A DNA stretch of 64,000 nt, taken from the NCBI GenBank assembly GCA_015178975.1, contig WHVD01000232.1:1-64000 (forward strand). The letters are read 5' to 3'. A program made the translations under genes and the position numbers. Positions 34,700 to 44,850 of this stretch are shown here, piece after piece. Under the pieces are notes generated by a model that ran no database searches, had not been told where the DNA came from, and saw only the letters and a program-made list of their open reading frames with translations. This DNA is from Hysterangium stoloniferum. Lineage: Eukaryota; Basidiomycota; Agaricomycetes; Hysterangiales; Hysterangiaceae. Each line of letters opens with the position of its first letter. The stretch's first letter is position 1.

Positions 34700-35715
34700 A
34701 TGGGACCAAAGCCCATGCCGCGCAAGCCTATGCCAACCACCAGGCCCTCCACAGGCAGTCAGTACCGGGCGCCACTGTCCGCTGCCCAAATCTTGGTGCA
34801 GCAGGATGAGCAACGATGACAGCGAGAAGAGGCGGAGCAAGAAGCCCAGGAGGTCGAGGAGGCCCTGAATAGGGAGTACCAGGTGGCTGTGGCCACGGAG
34901 GAAGAGGCTGCGAGGCAGAAGCAGAGGGAGGAGGAGGAGACTGTGCGAGTGGCCGCGGAGAAGGCCAGGGTAGCAGCAGAGAAAGCCTGGGTGGCTGCGG
35001 ATAGAGCCGCAGTTGTTGCAGGAAAAGTAAGTCCCATAATTCAACTTGTCACTTTTTTTTGACTTGGCATTTTCAGCGCAAGGTGGGGGGGGAAGTCGAG
35101 TCAGAGTCCAAGGGGGAGGCAGAAAGCCCCAACAAGGTGAGTCTCGGGTCCGTGGGTATACCGTGGAGCTAACTGTATCAACAGAAAGCAAGGAAGGTGG
35201 CACCAGTCCACCTACTGACTCGGAATGACCTGCGGTGTTCTGGTTGTAATGACCGGAACACTGAGTGTAATCGGAAGTCCGGCTGGGGCCCGGGCTGTTA
35301 CCAGTGCGCGCACTTCAAGGTGAGGTGCTCGCTTGTTCACAAGCAGGCCGTGGGGTCCGGTTCACAGGAGAATGGTGGGTCGGACAGATACTCCAGTCTG
35401 GAGGAGGTTTTGGGATGGATCGCCGAGGGCATAGAAGCCCAGAACGAGTTGCTCCAGAAGAGCAAGAAGGTCAGTGTGGTGATGGCGAATGATCTCCGTG
35501 CACTCTGTAGGGACCATTTTAGGTTCCTGATGGAGTATGCTGGCTTTGTTTATGAGAAGCCGGAGGCCGGGAGTTCCGAGGAAGCCAGTTCTGATGAGGA
35601 GGAGGTGCCCGCGGAGATCGCGGAGCAACCCGAGGAGATGAATGAGGCGGGAAAAGCTGAGATGGAAAAAAAGGCGGGGAAAAAGGATAGCCCCATCAAT
35701 GTAGATGAAGAATAG
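34700..35715 (+). CDS. Spliced antisense accessory gene with a Zn2Cys6-pattern cluster
   Basis: It lies inside the chromovirus, convergent with pol. Exon 1 is 34,700-35,026 (ATG after GATAAA; MGPKPMPRKPMPTTRP). Intron 1 is 35,027-35,076 (GTAAGT..TTTCAG). Exon 2 is 35,077-35,136, intron 2 is 35,137-35,184 (GTGAGT..CAACAG), and exon 3 is 35,185-35,715 (TAG). Both introns are phase 0 and the frame stays open across all three exons. The predicted 305-residue product has a charged Glu/Ala/Arg coiled-coil-like part (about 41-109). A cysteine cluster spaced CX2CX6CX9CX2CX6C follows (residues 147-177; CSGC..C..CYQC..C), matching the fungal Zn2Cys6 DNA-binding pattern. The tail is acidic and ends SPINVDEE. 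One TGA interrupts codon 40. Function is unknown; binding DNA or the element's own RNA or protein is a guess. Confidence 0.65.
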
Positions 35716-35911
35716 AAATAACACTTAATAATAATTGAACATAAAAGTAAAGCGTGAAAAACATAAAAATAAAAGTCAAAGCCAAGTCCACGGAGAGTCC
35801 GCTTAAAGACTTGACAAGACATGTCAGAACCTGTAAAAGCAAAGAGAGACATAGGGCGACAGGGAATAATGAAAATGAGTCCAAACGTAACACAGGGTCC
35901 GTGGGGTGTGG

Positions 35912-38900
35912 TCAGAGAGATGATAATGGTCCAGGTTTGAGTGGGTAAGCTGTATGAAAGTCAGTAATGAGTTCCGTGGCATTACCAAGTTCTGTGGCCA
36001 AAATCCATGAGGTCTCTTCATCGGTGCCCTCGTAACCCGCCCACTTGACCAAGTAAAGCAGTTTACAAGTGCATTGACGCTTATCAATTTTTGAATCTAA
36101 AATCTGTGAGATTTCAAACTCAGGTTCTCCATCAATGATGACAGGAGGAGGCGGAGATTGCATGTGATCCGGGATAGTATTAGCAGTACAAGGTTCTAGC
36201 ATAGAAACATGAAATACCAGGTGTACCACGCGCATGCTATCCGGAAGCCGTAGAGTCCAAGAAACTGAACCTACTTGTGCGATAATTTCAAACAGACCTA
36301 AATATTTTTCAGCAAGCTTCTTTGATGGATGGGTAGTCCAGAAGAATTGAGCTTTGACATAAACACGGTCGCCAATCTTGAAGTTGGGTGGTGGGATCCG
36401 GTGTTTGTCTGCTGAATGTTGGTATTGCTCTTGGGCGGACAATATTGCAGTCTGGAGTTCCTCGTGGAGCTCATGGAGGTCCGTGATGAACTCTTGAGCA
36501 TGAACAGAGGTGAGATTTCGTTCTGTATGTACTGTAATATTTGGATTATATCCTTTATTTGCAAAGAATGGGGAAACACCAGTAGTGGCCGAGGGTGCAT
36601 TGTTGTAAGCAAACTCTGCAAGTGGTAACAAGGATTTCCAATTGTCCTGTTGATAGTTGCAATATCCGCGGAGGTACTGTTCCAATGTCTGGTTGACGCG
36701 TTCGGTTTGTCCATCGCCTTCTGGGTGATGTCTGGACGTGAAATGTACTGTCATGTCCAAGGATTTTCCAAGGGATCTAAAGAAGTGAGACATGAACTCT
36801 GATCCTCTATCAGAAGTCACGTGGGACGGAACTCCGTGCTTGGAAAATACGTGGATAATGAAAAGTTCCGCTAACTACACAGACATAATTGTGTCATAAG
36901 TAGGGATGAATATACCTTGTTTTGAGAATCTGTCAACAATGACTTTAGAATAGCGGAAAAACCTTCGGAATCCAGTAGGTGTTCAATGAAATCCATAGAG
37001 ATAGAATTCCACGGGTGTTCCGGTACCGGGAGTTGTTTCAAAAGGCTGTATGGCTTGTGTTGCTGAGATTTTGAGCGGGGACAAGTAGTACAAGATTTAC
37101 AATAGTGCTTAATGAATCCACGGAGTCCGGGCCAAGTATATTCTCTTCTTATTAATGATAGAGTTTTGTTGTACCCGAAATGTCCTGAGAGTGGATGATC
37201 ATGTTTATATTGAAGGATCCTGAGGCGGAGGCTGTCGGAGTCTGGTACATAGATGCGATCGTCAAGTCTAATGAAACCATGTTGATCAAGAGACCACCGA
37301 GGTTGATTGGGGTCCACGGGATTGTCAAGGTGAGCTTTAGTAACTGGGTCTAGCGGAATTGCCGATAGAATATCTTGATGTAACTTCTCGATATCCATAA
37401 TGATAATTCCACGGACAATGGGATTGACAAGGAAAGTTGTGTGGACTGATGCGGTAAGTTGTTGATTCATGAAGATAGGTTTCAGGTTGTGCGGATTTAC
37501 TGTTGCATAGTCGTTGCTCCCCTCTTTAGGATAGACGTCCCATCATCTAGTTAAAGCATCGGGTTTGCTGCCGAGATGGCCGGATCGAAAACGGATAATC
37601 ATGTTGAAGGCAGAGAGATATTCAGACCAGCAGGCCTGCCGGCGGGTCAAACGTTTTGTCGTAGAAAAGTATTCCAGGTTTTTGTGATCTGTTACAACGT
37701 CAATAGGAGCTCCTGAGCCTTCCAAATAGTGTCACCACACTTTGAAAGCTGAAAAGATTGCCAGAAGTTCTTTATCATGAACGTCGTAGTTGAGCTCTGC
37801 TCCAGTAAAAGTCCGGGACAGAAAAGCCACAGGGTGAACTTCTCCGTCGGAGTCCTGGATAGACAAAATGGCTCCAAGTGCATAGTCCAAGGCGTCCGTT
37901 TCAACAATGAGCGGGAAGTCTGGTTTCCAATGTGACAGAATAGGAGCTGTAGAAAAAGAATTTTTTAAAAGATTGAAAGCTTTTTGACACTTATCATTAA
38001 AATTCCATGGAGTACCCTTACACGTAAGATGGGTAAGGGGTACCGTGATGTTGGAATATCCATGGATAAAATGTCTGTAAAAGTTGGCAAAGCCGAGGAA
38101 GGATTGTATATCTTTAACTTTTCGGGGTTCGGGCCAATCTTTGATGACTTGCACTTTAGTTTCGTCCATGCGGAGTCCATCAGGTCCCATCATGAAACCT
38201 AGGTATTCCACGGAGTCCGTGTCAAAAGTACATTTTTTACCATTTGCGAATAAACCATGTTGTCTGAGCCTCCGGAGAACTTCACGGACTTGTTTGTCGT
38301 GTTCCACGGGATTCTCAGAGTAGATAAGAATGTCGTCCAAGTAAACAATGACGCATACATCAAGCATGTTGGAGAAAATGTCGTTGATAAAACGCTGAAA
38401 AACAGAGGGAGCATTGGTGAGTCCAAAGGGGATGACCAACCACTCGAAGGCCCCATAATGGGTTCTAAAAGTGGTTTTCCATTCGTCGCCCGCGGCAATC
38501 CGAACCAAATGATAGGTGTGTTTGAGATCAATTTTGGTGTAAATCCGGGCATTCCGTGGAGCATCGAGCAGGTCAGATATAAGTGGGAGTGGATATTTAT
38601 CCTTTTTGGTGACAGCATTGAGTCCTCTAAAATCAACACATAGTCGAAGGGATCCATCCTTTTTTCTGACAAACAGAACAGGTGCTCCAAAAGGAGACTT
38701 TGAGGGTCGGATGAAACCTATGGACAAATGTTCATCCAGGAAATCGCGGATTGTGGAAAGTTCCGTGGACGAGAGCAGGTAAATATGTCCTAGGGGTGGC
38801 TGGGCACCATCTTCGAGATCGATTTTTAAGTCATATTCTCTGTGAGGCGGAAGCCGGTCAGCTTTCCACTTGCTAAAAACATCCGCGAAGTCATGATATT

Positions 38901-39742
38901 TCTCTGGGATGCCTTCTAGGTCAGCAGCTTGCTCAGATTCAGATACTGGGGTTGAAAAATGTCCAGTTGCTTCATCAATTTTTAAGTTGATAGTGAACGC
39001 CTGGGACCCATCCATTTTTGAAGCCCTAATAAAAGCTGCAGCATTAATCAGAGAAATGGATGGAGGTGCTGTGGGTTCCGGGGAAGCTATGGGTGCCGTA
39101 GGGATCACAGGAGTCCTCGAGAACTGCAGGTGCTGGGAAGGCCATGGGTGCCGTGGAGGCCGAGACAGGCACAGTTTCCTCAGCTGCCGCGGGAGTCCGA
39201 AATGTTATACTGTTAGCTATCCAGTCAATCAACAGATTGTAGTGGGTAAGCCAGTTATGTCCTAGGACCACCGAGCAACTTGAGTCTAATTGGGTCACAT
39301 AGAAAGTGACCAATTGAGATGTTCCACAAGGGAAACTGATGGGTAAATAACAAGCTTGGGTAACAACCAAATTACTTGTGCCATCGAAGAGGCAGAGAGT
39401 GACGGGATTTATCGAATAAGTTGACAAAGAATTTTTTTGCGTGAATTTTGTATCTAAAAAACAATGAGTCGAGCCGGAATCTATAAGAGCTGAAAAAATG
39501 AATTTTGGAATCATATTAGACATAAAGTTAACAAAAAATGAATCAGAATGTGAAAGAGCGGATACATTGAGGCGAGTAAACTCTTGAATGCACGGAGAGG
39601 CAACGCAACCCCCAACCCGTGCGGAGTCTGCGGGGTTGCTTACTCTTTTTTCAAATTGGCAGCTGGTTTGTCCTTTGACGGGGTTTCCGTGGAGGCTTTG
39701 GCTGATCGACCCTTTGAAGAGGTTGCTTTTGCCAGCAGACAT
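35912..39742 (-). pseudogene. Pol polyprotein (PR-RT-RH-IN-chromodomain), degenerate
   Basis: The aspartic protease has [13 protein letters not shown] and [11 protein letters not shown] (about 39,350-39,480). Reverse transcriptase shows VDFRGLNAVTKKDKYPLP, FGLTNAPSVFQRF and VIVYLDDILIY (about 38,340), with RNase H start ETDALDYALGA. Integrase has an HHCC finger (HPLSGHFGYNK..CKSCTTC) and TSDRGSEF. The C terminus is a chromodomain (LLYLVKWAGYEGTDEETSW), which defines chromoviruses and is thought to steer integration to particular chromatin. Damage: a frameshift between PR and RT near 39,105; TGA for Trp near 37,733; TGA for Arg near 37,543; a frameshift near 36,950; and TAG near 36,870. Confidence 0.9.
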
Positions 39743-40927
39743 TCCGGGACTCGATGACCAGTTTCCTGCACAAGAGACAGAGGTTGTTGTCCATACGACG
39801 TTGTCTTTCCTGTGGGGTCAATTTGCCATCGGGTCCGAGTTTGCCTGAGAGGTCGGGTTTTCCAGCTTGCTTGCTGGACTGTTGACCCTTGTTGTTGTCC
39901 TTATTGTCCTTGTTGTTGTTGTTTGAAGACTTTTTATCATTCTTCTTGTCAGATTGCGTGGAGTTCTGGTTGCTGGTTGACGAGTTGTTGTTGTTGGTTG
40001 TATTGGCCGTGGACTTGTTCACTTTGTCGGTGGAGGTCTCGCGGGCAACTTCCGCGTGACGTTCCAAATAATGTGTGTCTACATTCTGAGCTTTGAGGCA
40101 CATACGGGACAGGGTTTTTGGCTTGCCATCTTCTCCTTTCAAGACTTTGTCTTTAAGGCGGGACGGCAGACCGGCGTAGAATTGGTGGCGGAGAGTGGGA
40201 TAGCCTCACTGACAACGAGCTGCAAGATTATTGAATTGGACGATGTAGTCCATGATGCACTGCATGTCCTTCATATGAAGATTTGTGAGACTATTCTCGG
40301 CTTCTCCTGTCGGGTCATATGGGCCGAAGTTGGTTTCAAGCTCCTCAACAAACGCCTCCCAATTTTCAAGCCAGAGCAGCTCTTCCTCGGAAATCCCGCT
40401 AAAAGCCAGTTCGAACCATTTCAACGCAGATCCCGACAAATATGAAAGTGCATAGTTGACTTTTCGGGAGTCCGTGGAGAGTGCAGCGGCACGATCATGG
40501 AAATTGAAGCGACATTGCATGAGGAAAGTAGAGAGTTTGTTTGGGTTGGAACCCGTGAAGGGTTCTGGAGCATTGACTTTTGACCGTGGAGGTTCTTGTT
40601 CCTTTTTCTTTCATTCTTTGAGCAGGTGCGTCATGAATTATCTATGGTACCTGCTAAAAATTCAGAAGTAGGATCCCCCAAGTGCGGTCGTTGAACAGGC
40701 GGAGGATTTTCGAGAGGAATTTCGACACCTTTGCCCTTGTTGGGGGCCATGGAATTGTCCTCATGCTCGGATTCATCCTGGTTTTCCAGGATTTCTTTGA
40801 TATGGGCTTCTTCCATGGGTTCCGACTGGTTCGCAAGTGTCTGACTGGTATACAGAGTTAACGGGGAATGAAGAGTCGATGGTCCAGGTATTGATGACTG
40901 TGCACGTGTACTTCTTCTTGGTGGCAT
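39640..40927 (-). pseudogene. Gag, degenerate
   Basis: It starts MPPRRSTRAQSSIPG at 40,927. The conserved capsid-like region reads APEPFTGSNPNKLSTF, YLSGSALKWFELAF and GYPTLRHQFYAGLP. A zinc knuckle is expected near 39,740 (CLLC then H and C). It is disrupted there by loss of one A in the run after CLLCRK. A TGA ends the first segment near 40,631 and is followed by a frame change, and another TGA replaces Trp near 40,208. The gag frame would close at TAA 39,642-39,640, just after an A-rich run, where pol lies in the -1 frame. Confidence 0.85.
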
Positions 40928-40963
40928 AATAAAAACAATCAGCAAGTATTAGTCAGAAAATAC

Positions 40964-41790
40964 TGTTAGGATACACACACAGGCCAGGTCTCCGGAGAAA
41001 CCTGCAGGATATCTGGTAGGACTTGGCTTCAGCTTATAGGCTGCACCCTCGCTAGATCGTGTTGTCCAATTTCAAACAGACGGACAGGAATCCCGGGGAG
41101 TCCGGGCGGTGTTCGTGGGTCGTAAGTCGTAAGTCGTGGGTCAGAGGTTGTGGGTCGTGAGTCGAGTTGGTTGAGAGAGATAGATGTGCCGGAGCCCGTG
41201 GGCTCCGACTAGTGCGAGTGAAATGAATCAAGCAAGGGTTTAGAGCGGAAAATGTTATTAGATTACTGGGGGGAATCTAAGCTAATTTTCTGACTGGATT
41301 GTATGTACAACATCTGCCAGTTTATATAGACCATGGAGTGCATAACATACCAAATCCAGTAATGATGAAATGAAACTAAAAAAACATAAAATGGGAATAG
41401 TAAACACCAAGTTTGGTGTTAGGAATGGGATGGAATGGAGCGGAGTCCGAATTGTGACAAAGCATAACCCATAACAGGAAACGGAGCGGGAGTGGAGTCC
41501 TAAATCGTGACAGGTCATTTGACTAAAACGGGAATGGGGCTCGATTAGAGCGGTGACGGGATTCTAAGTGGGATCCGGTGACTGATGCGTGGGACGAAGA
41601 CAGACATAGACAGAGACAGAGTCTGGGGGAAGTCCGGTGACTGATATGTGTTGTAATGAGGTCGAACGTAACGAGTCTTGATGTAACGGAGTCCGGGCGG
41701 GAAATCCTATAAACAGACAATTGGTGCTTGTAGCATGTGGGGGCGTACGGGTTAGTGCCCGGAGTCCGGCAGGATTGTCCGGTCGTAACA
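40964..41790 (-). repeat. 5' LTR of the chromovirus
   Basis: Same length and ends as the 3' LTR. It should hold the element's promoter and start of transcription on the minus strand. Just inside it the minus strand reads GTATTTTCTGACTAATAC, which is not an obvious match to the usual initiator-tRNA primer site starting TGG. Confidence 0.95.
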
Positions 41791-41794
41791 CATA

Positions 41795-42169
41795 CACTGG
41801 AGGCACCCCAAAGTTTTTGGAGTTTGAAAACCTCCTGAAAATCCTAATACTTGGCCAAATTTTCTAAGAATTCTTTGAAATGATAAATTGTTTGAAAATT
41901 TTAAGTTTTAATAAGATTTTCCAAAGTGGAGAATCATATCTGGAAACTTTACATATTTCTATCAAGAAACTCTGACTAATTGATGTTTCATTAGATTTCC
42001 TGATACAAATATTTAAAGTTTTCAGATGTGATTTTCCACTTAAAAAATCCTATTAAAACTTAAAATTTTCAAACAATTTATCATTTCAAAGAATTCTTAG
42101 AAAATTTGGCCAAATATTAAGATTTTCAGAAGGTTCTCCAACTCCAAAAATTTTGAGATGCCTTCAGTG
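41795..42169. mobile_element. 375-bp fold-back MITE with CACTG ends
   Basis: The left end CACTGGAGGCACCCCAAAG is mirrored by the right end (read inverted, CACTGAAGGCATCTCAAAA). The match continues through GGCCAAATTTTCTAAGAATT and TTTGAAATGATAAATTG to near the middle, so almost the whole 375 bp is one imperfect palindrome. It is flanked by ATA (41,792-41,794 and 42,170-42,172), a 3-bp duplication. CACTR ends plus a 3-bp duplication fit the CACTA/EnSpm type. There is no coding sequence. It lies inside exon 3 of family X copy C. Confidence 0.85.
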
Positions 42170-42320
42170 ATAGTGGACGGCACAAACCTCCATATAGCAT
42201 CCTGGACTATTCATATCGATGATGACACATCGTATTAACTGCAGGAGTTTATATGCGCCTTGAACAGCTTCTTAGATGACAGCACGCTTCGCATGGAACA
42301 TATGAACCAGTTGAATGTGA
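42170..42320 (+). pseudogene. Family X copy C, part after the insertions
   Basis: Coding match resumes with ATAGTGGACGGCACAAACC and the segment corresponding to HIASLTLHIDEDTS, up to GAACCAGTTGAATGTGATG. It then switches directly to upstream block U of copy D (CTCAACTAACGTAAAAGC). Thus the end of exon 3 and all of exon 4 are missing in copy C. Confidence 0.6.
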
Positions 42321-42664
42321 TGTCACGTCTCAACTAACGTAAAAGCCGAATTGCCAAAAAATCTAGCAGTCAGGAGGTGGGAAGTTGCCACATTATATGG
42401 TGAATGCTAATCAAATGTTTTGTGGTTGCCATATGTTCTCTCTTCTTCAAACGATCTGTTGCAGAGTAGGGAATTAATGTATACCATAGTGAGTGAACCT
42501 GAGAGTATCCTGGCGCCTATACGAAGAGGGGTGTCAAGTTATTTATAAGGAAGGGATGAAACGGTGTGTCCCACAATACTATGGCTGAAAATATACCACC
42601 CTGATAACTTGACATTAAAAGCGCCGACTCCACTTCTGGTATCACAGCAACCTGCTACCCACCA

Positions 42665-43362
42665 ATGTCAACTTCAAACGAAACGACTCTGAGCAGCAAC
42701 GATATGGCACGCGCTCGAAACTTCCTACAAGAGGTTGATTGGTTACAACCCTGGTCTCCGAAGCTGCATTTAGCTCAGAAGAACGGGAGGAGATCATTGA
42801 CGTGGGGATAAGGGAAAGATTGCGGATGAAGCTCCGAGAGCGATGAACCTGTATAGAACATGGGGACGGTGTGTGTTATCGAGCTCCCGAAGACGACGAG
42901 CATATACCACTGTCTGAAGACGACGTGGATGTTTGGGTTGAGAAATGGATGCGCAAAATGAGATAGCCTTTCAGGTACACTGTTAAAAAACTGGACTCTT
43001 TCAGTGGCTAGGAGAGACCACTTGTCATGATCCACCGACGATTATTAATATGCGAGGTAGATCCACCAATGCCACATCCAGCCTCGGCCCACATGACAGT
43101 CATGACGTGGACTGGGGAGTGGTCTCACTGTATGAGAGCTCATCGACATCTTCAAGTACTACTATTGAGCTGGGGCATTACTGTAGACTCGGTTTGGAAA
43201 AGGTTGGGAGGAATGTGCTTTACACTGCAAAGACAGCTGCACTGATGGCAAAGTTGATGATATACAAGCGAATGGTGTATGGAGACGACAAGGCCTGTAA
43301 TAGGTTCCTACGCAAGCATCTCACTCTGCCAAGACTCGGAATAGTATTTCAAGAGACCATTA
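42665..43362 (+). pseudogene. Family X copy D (exons 1-2 only)
   Basis: Start ATGTCAACTTCAAACG at 42,665. Exon 1 has a one-base deletion in CAACCCTGGTCTCC (others CAACCCTTGGTCTCC) and a TGA in place of Trp. After a GTGCGC..TTTCAG intron, exon 2 is open: NATSSLGPHDSHDVDWG to LPRLGIVFQETI. At about 43,362 the gene switches to unrelated sequence that is shared with 56,097 onward. Exons 3 and 4 are absent. Confidence 0.6.
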
Positions 43363-43929
43363 GCTTGTTTGACCCTCAGTGCAATATTCACGACTGTCGG
43401 CTTTCAAACTTGGATCCCATGGGAACGTTTCGATTGGTAAGAAATGCTTAATGGAATCCGCTCAACCCCATCCCTGTGCATCCTAATGGGCCCTCCTTTT
43501 GCGCCTCGTGATAGCCGATCCCGATATTGAAGATAGACTTTCAATATTAGATGAGTCTGACCGAGATAAACGTTGCCGTGGACTAGTGAGTGATTATTGT
43601 TGGTGTTCTTTGCTTTTCTTCATGACCTTCTCCATGATACCCAAGTAAGTGACACGAAAATCACGGTGATGGGGCTGTCTTTGAGAATTGTCAATGCTAT
43701 CCTATTTGGACTCGTTGTCGGTCATAAATCCGAGGCGATTCTAGTCAGGCCCCAAGGCTCCAAATATTATTCTACATGCGTATGGCATGACCGAGGAGCT
43801 ACCAAACACCGGGCGATGGTAAAAGTGACTGTATGCGCTATAAATTTTCCCAAACTATGTAGCGTCATACAACTTGTAAGTCGGGTTACAAAGCGATTTA
43901 ATCGGGGAGTAATAGCACTATCTCTCCTC
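43363..43929. repeat. Duplicated spacer, paired with 56,097-56,709
   Basis: From TTTGACCCTCAGTGCAATAT the sequence matches 56,103 onward in the same direction, for over 1.4 kb including the minus-strand gene piece that follows. Short frames in it (MGLSLRIVNAILFGLV, NFPKLCSVIQLVSRV) are not conserved in a way that argues for a gene. Confidence 0.6.
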
Positions 43930-44850
43930 CTAATTATTATGGATATGTCGGTTGTATCCAGAGAAAAGAATATATGTCGTGCCTAGATCATGAGGGCCTT
44001 TGACAGCCCGACCATAATTCTTCAACACTGACGTGGAGTTTGAATTAGACATGACCGACACACCAGCGGGAGGTGTGGCGATAACGGAAAGGAAGGAATG
44101 AACAATGTAATTTACAAAATGTAGGCGGCTACCGCAACATTGATCGTTGATTGAGCGGCGCATTGTGTCACAATTGGGAAGGAAACGGGCGAGAATGGAC
44201 ATAATATTGAGGCTGCGGACTGTGGTACACGTGGATTCGGTGTCGGAAGACCCAGCTATCAGCTTCAGGGTGGTCTCGCTTAGTCCCTTGCTAGACTCTA
44301 GGAGCGGCCAATTTGGACACGTGTGTGTGTGTCAGAGTCAGACTGGTAGGATAGTTTCATGGGTGGATGTGAGACGATGATGGCAAGTAAACTATTGCCG
44401 ACATACCGTAGAATGGGACCAATCAACGAAGAAACTAAATGAAGCTGATTGATATACTCGGTGCGAAGCGTGCTGTCCTCGAAGAAGGTGTTCAGGGCCA
44501 GATATCGCGCCACAGTGAATGTGAGGTGTCCTCATCCATATCAAGTGTCAATGACGCTATATGGATCTTTATGTCGTCCACTATAGCATGCAATACATCA
44601 CCATAAATATCTCTAAACCACGCATCTTGGCATATGCAACGCACGAAAGGTTGTATAAGATAAACATCAAAGCGTCCTCCCTGGCGATTTTGTCTGTTAT
44701 GCTTTTCGTGAGCATGGTGATAAGATTTGATCGTACGATGCACGGTTGTAACCAAAATTGAAAGGAATCTCTGATCGCGGTGAGCTCCTGTACAGACAGC
44801 TGACGCACCTGGCAGATATTTTCCACGATATTGCTAAGGCCGGCAGCTTG
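43930..44850 (-). pseudogene. Family X copy E (3' half, minus strand)
   Basis: It begins inside exon 3 (LSNIVENICQVRQLSVQ, ELTAIRDSFQFWLQPC) at a breakpoint near 44,850. It runs on with CQDAWFRDIYGDVLHA and an intron GTATGTCG..CTACCAG. Exon 4 has an in-frame stop or frame change at its start, then MSILARFLPNCDTMRR and SFLSVIATPPAGVSV. The C terminus differs from other copies. Confidence 0.55.

Larger units (their letters stand above)
33663..41790 (-). mobile_element. Complete Ty3/Gypsy chromovirus
   Basis: Two 827-bp LTRs in the same orientation bound 6.5 kb of internal DNA. A perfect CATAC target duplication flanks the element (33,658-33,662 and 41,791-41,795). On the minus strand the order is 5' LTR (40,964-41,790), gag, protease, reverse transcriptase/RNase H, integrase with chromodomain, then a convergent accessory gene, the polypurine tract and the 3' LTR (33,663-34,489). 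gag and pol carry several TGA stops and frameshifts, so this copy cannot work alone. The words GAGTCCG and CCGTGGA recur throughout. It lies in family X copy C and across the edge of a MITE. Confidence 0.95.

Noticed and set aside
34610..35203. 197-codon minus-strand ORF opposite the accessory gene
   Set aside because: It crosses both plus-strand introns and has Leu/Ser-rich shadow composition, whereas the plus strand has phased introns and a cysteine cluster.
35197..35715. Zinc knuckle of a retroviral-type Gag
   Set aside because: The spacing is CX2CX6CX9CX2CX6C, not CX2CX4HX4C, and it is on the strand opposite gag; the true gag knuckle is near 39,740.
38257..38643. Plus-strand ORF of 128 codons opposite reverse transcriptase
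   Set aside because: It is the antisense shadow of a strongly conserved pol region and has no splice sites or coding signature of its own.
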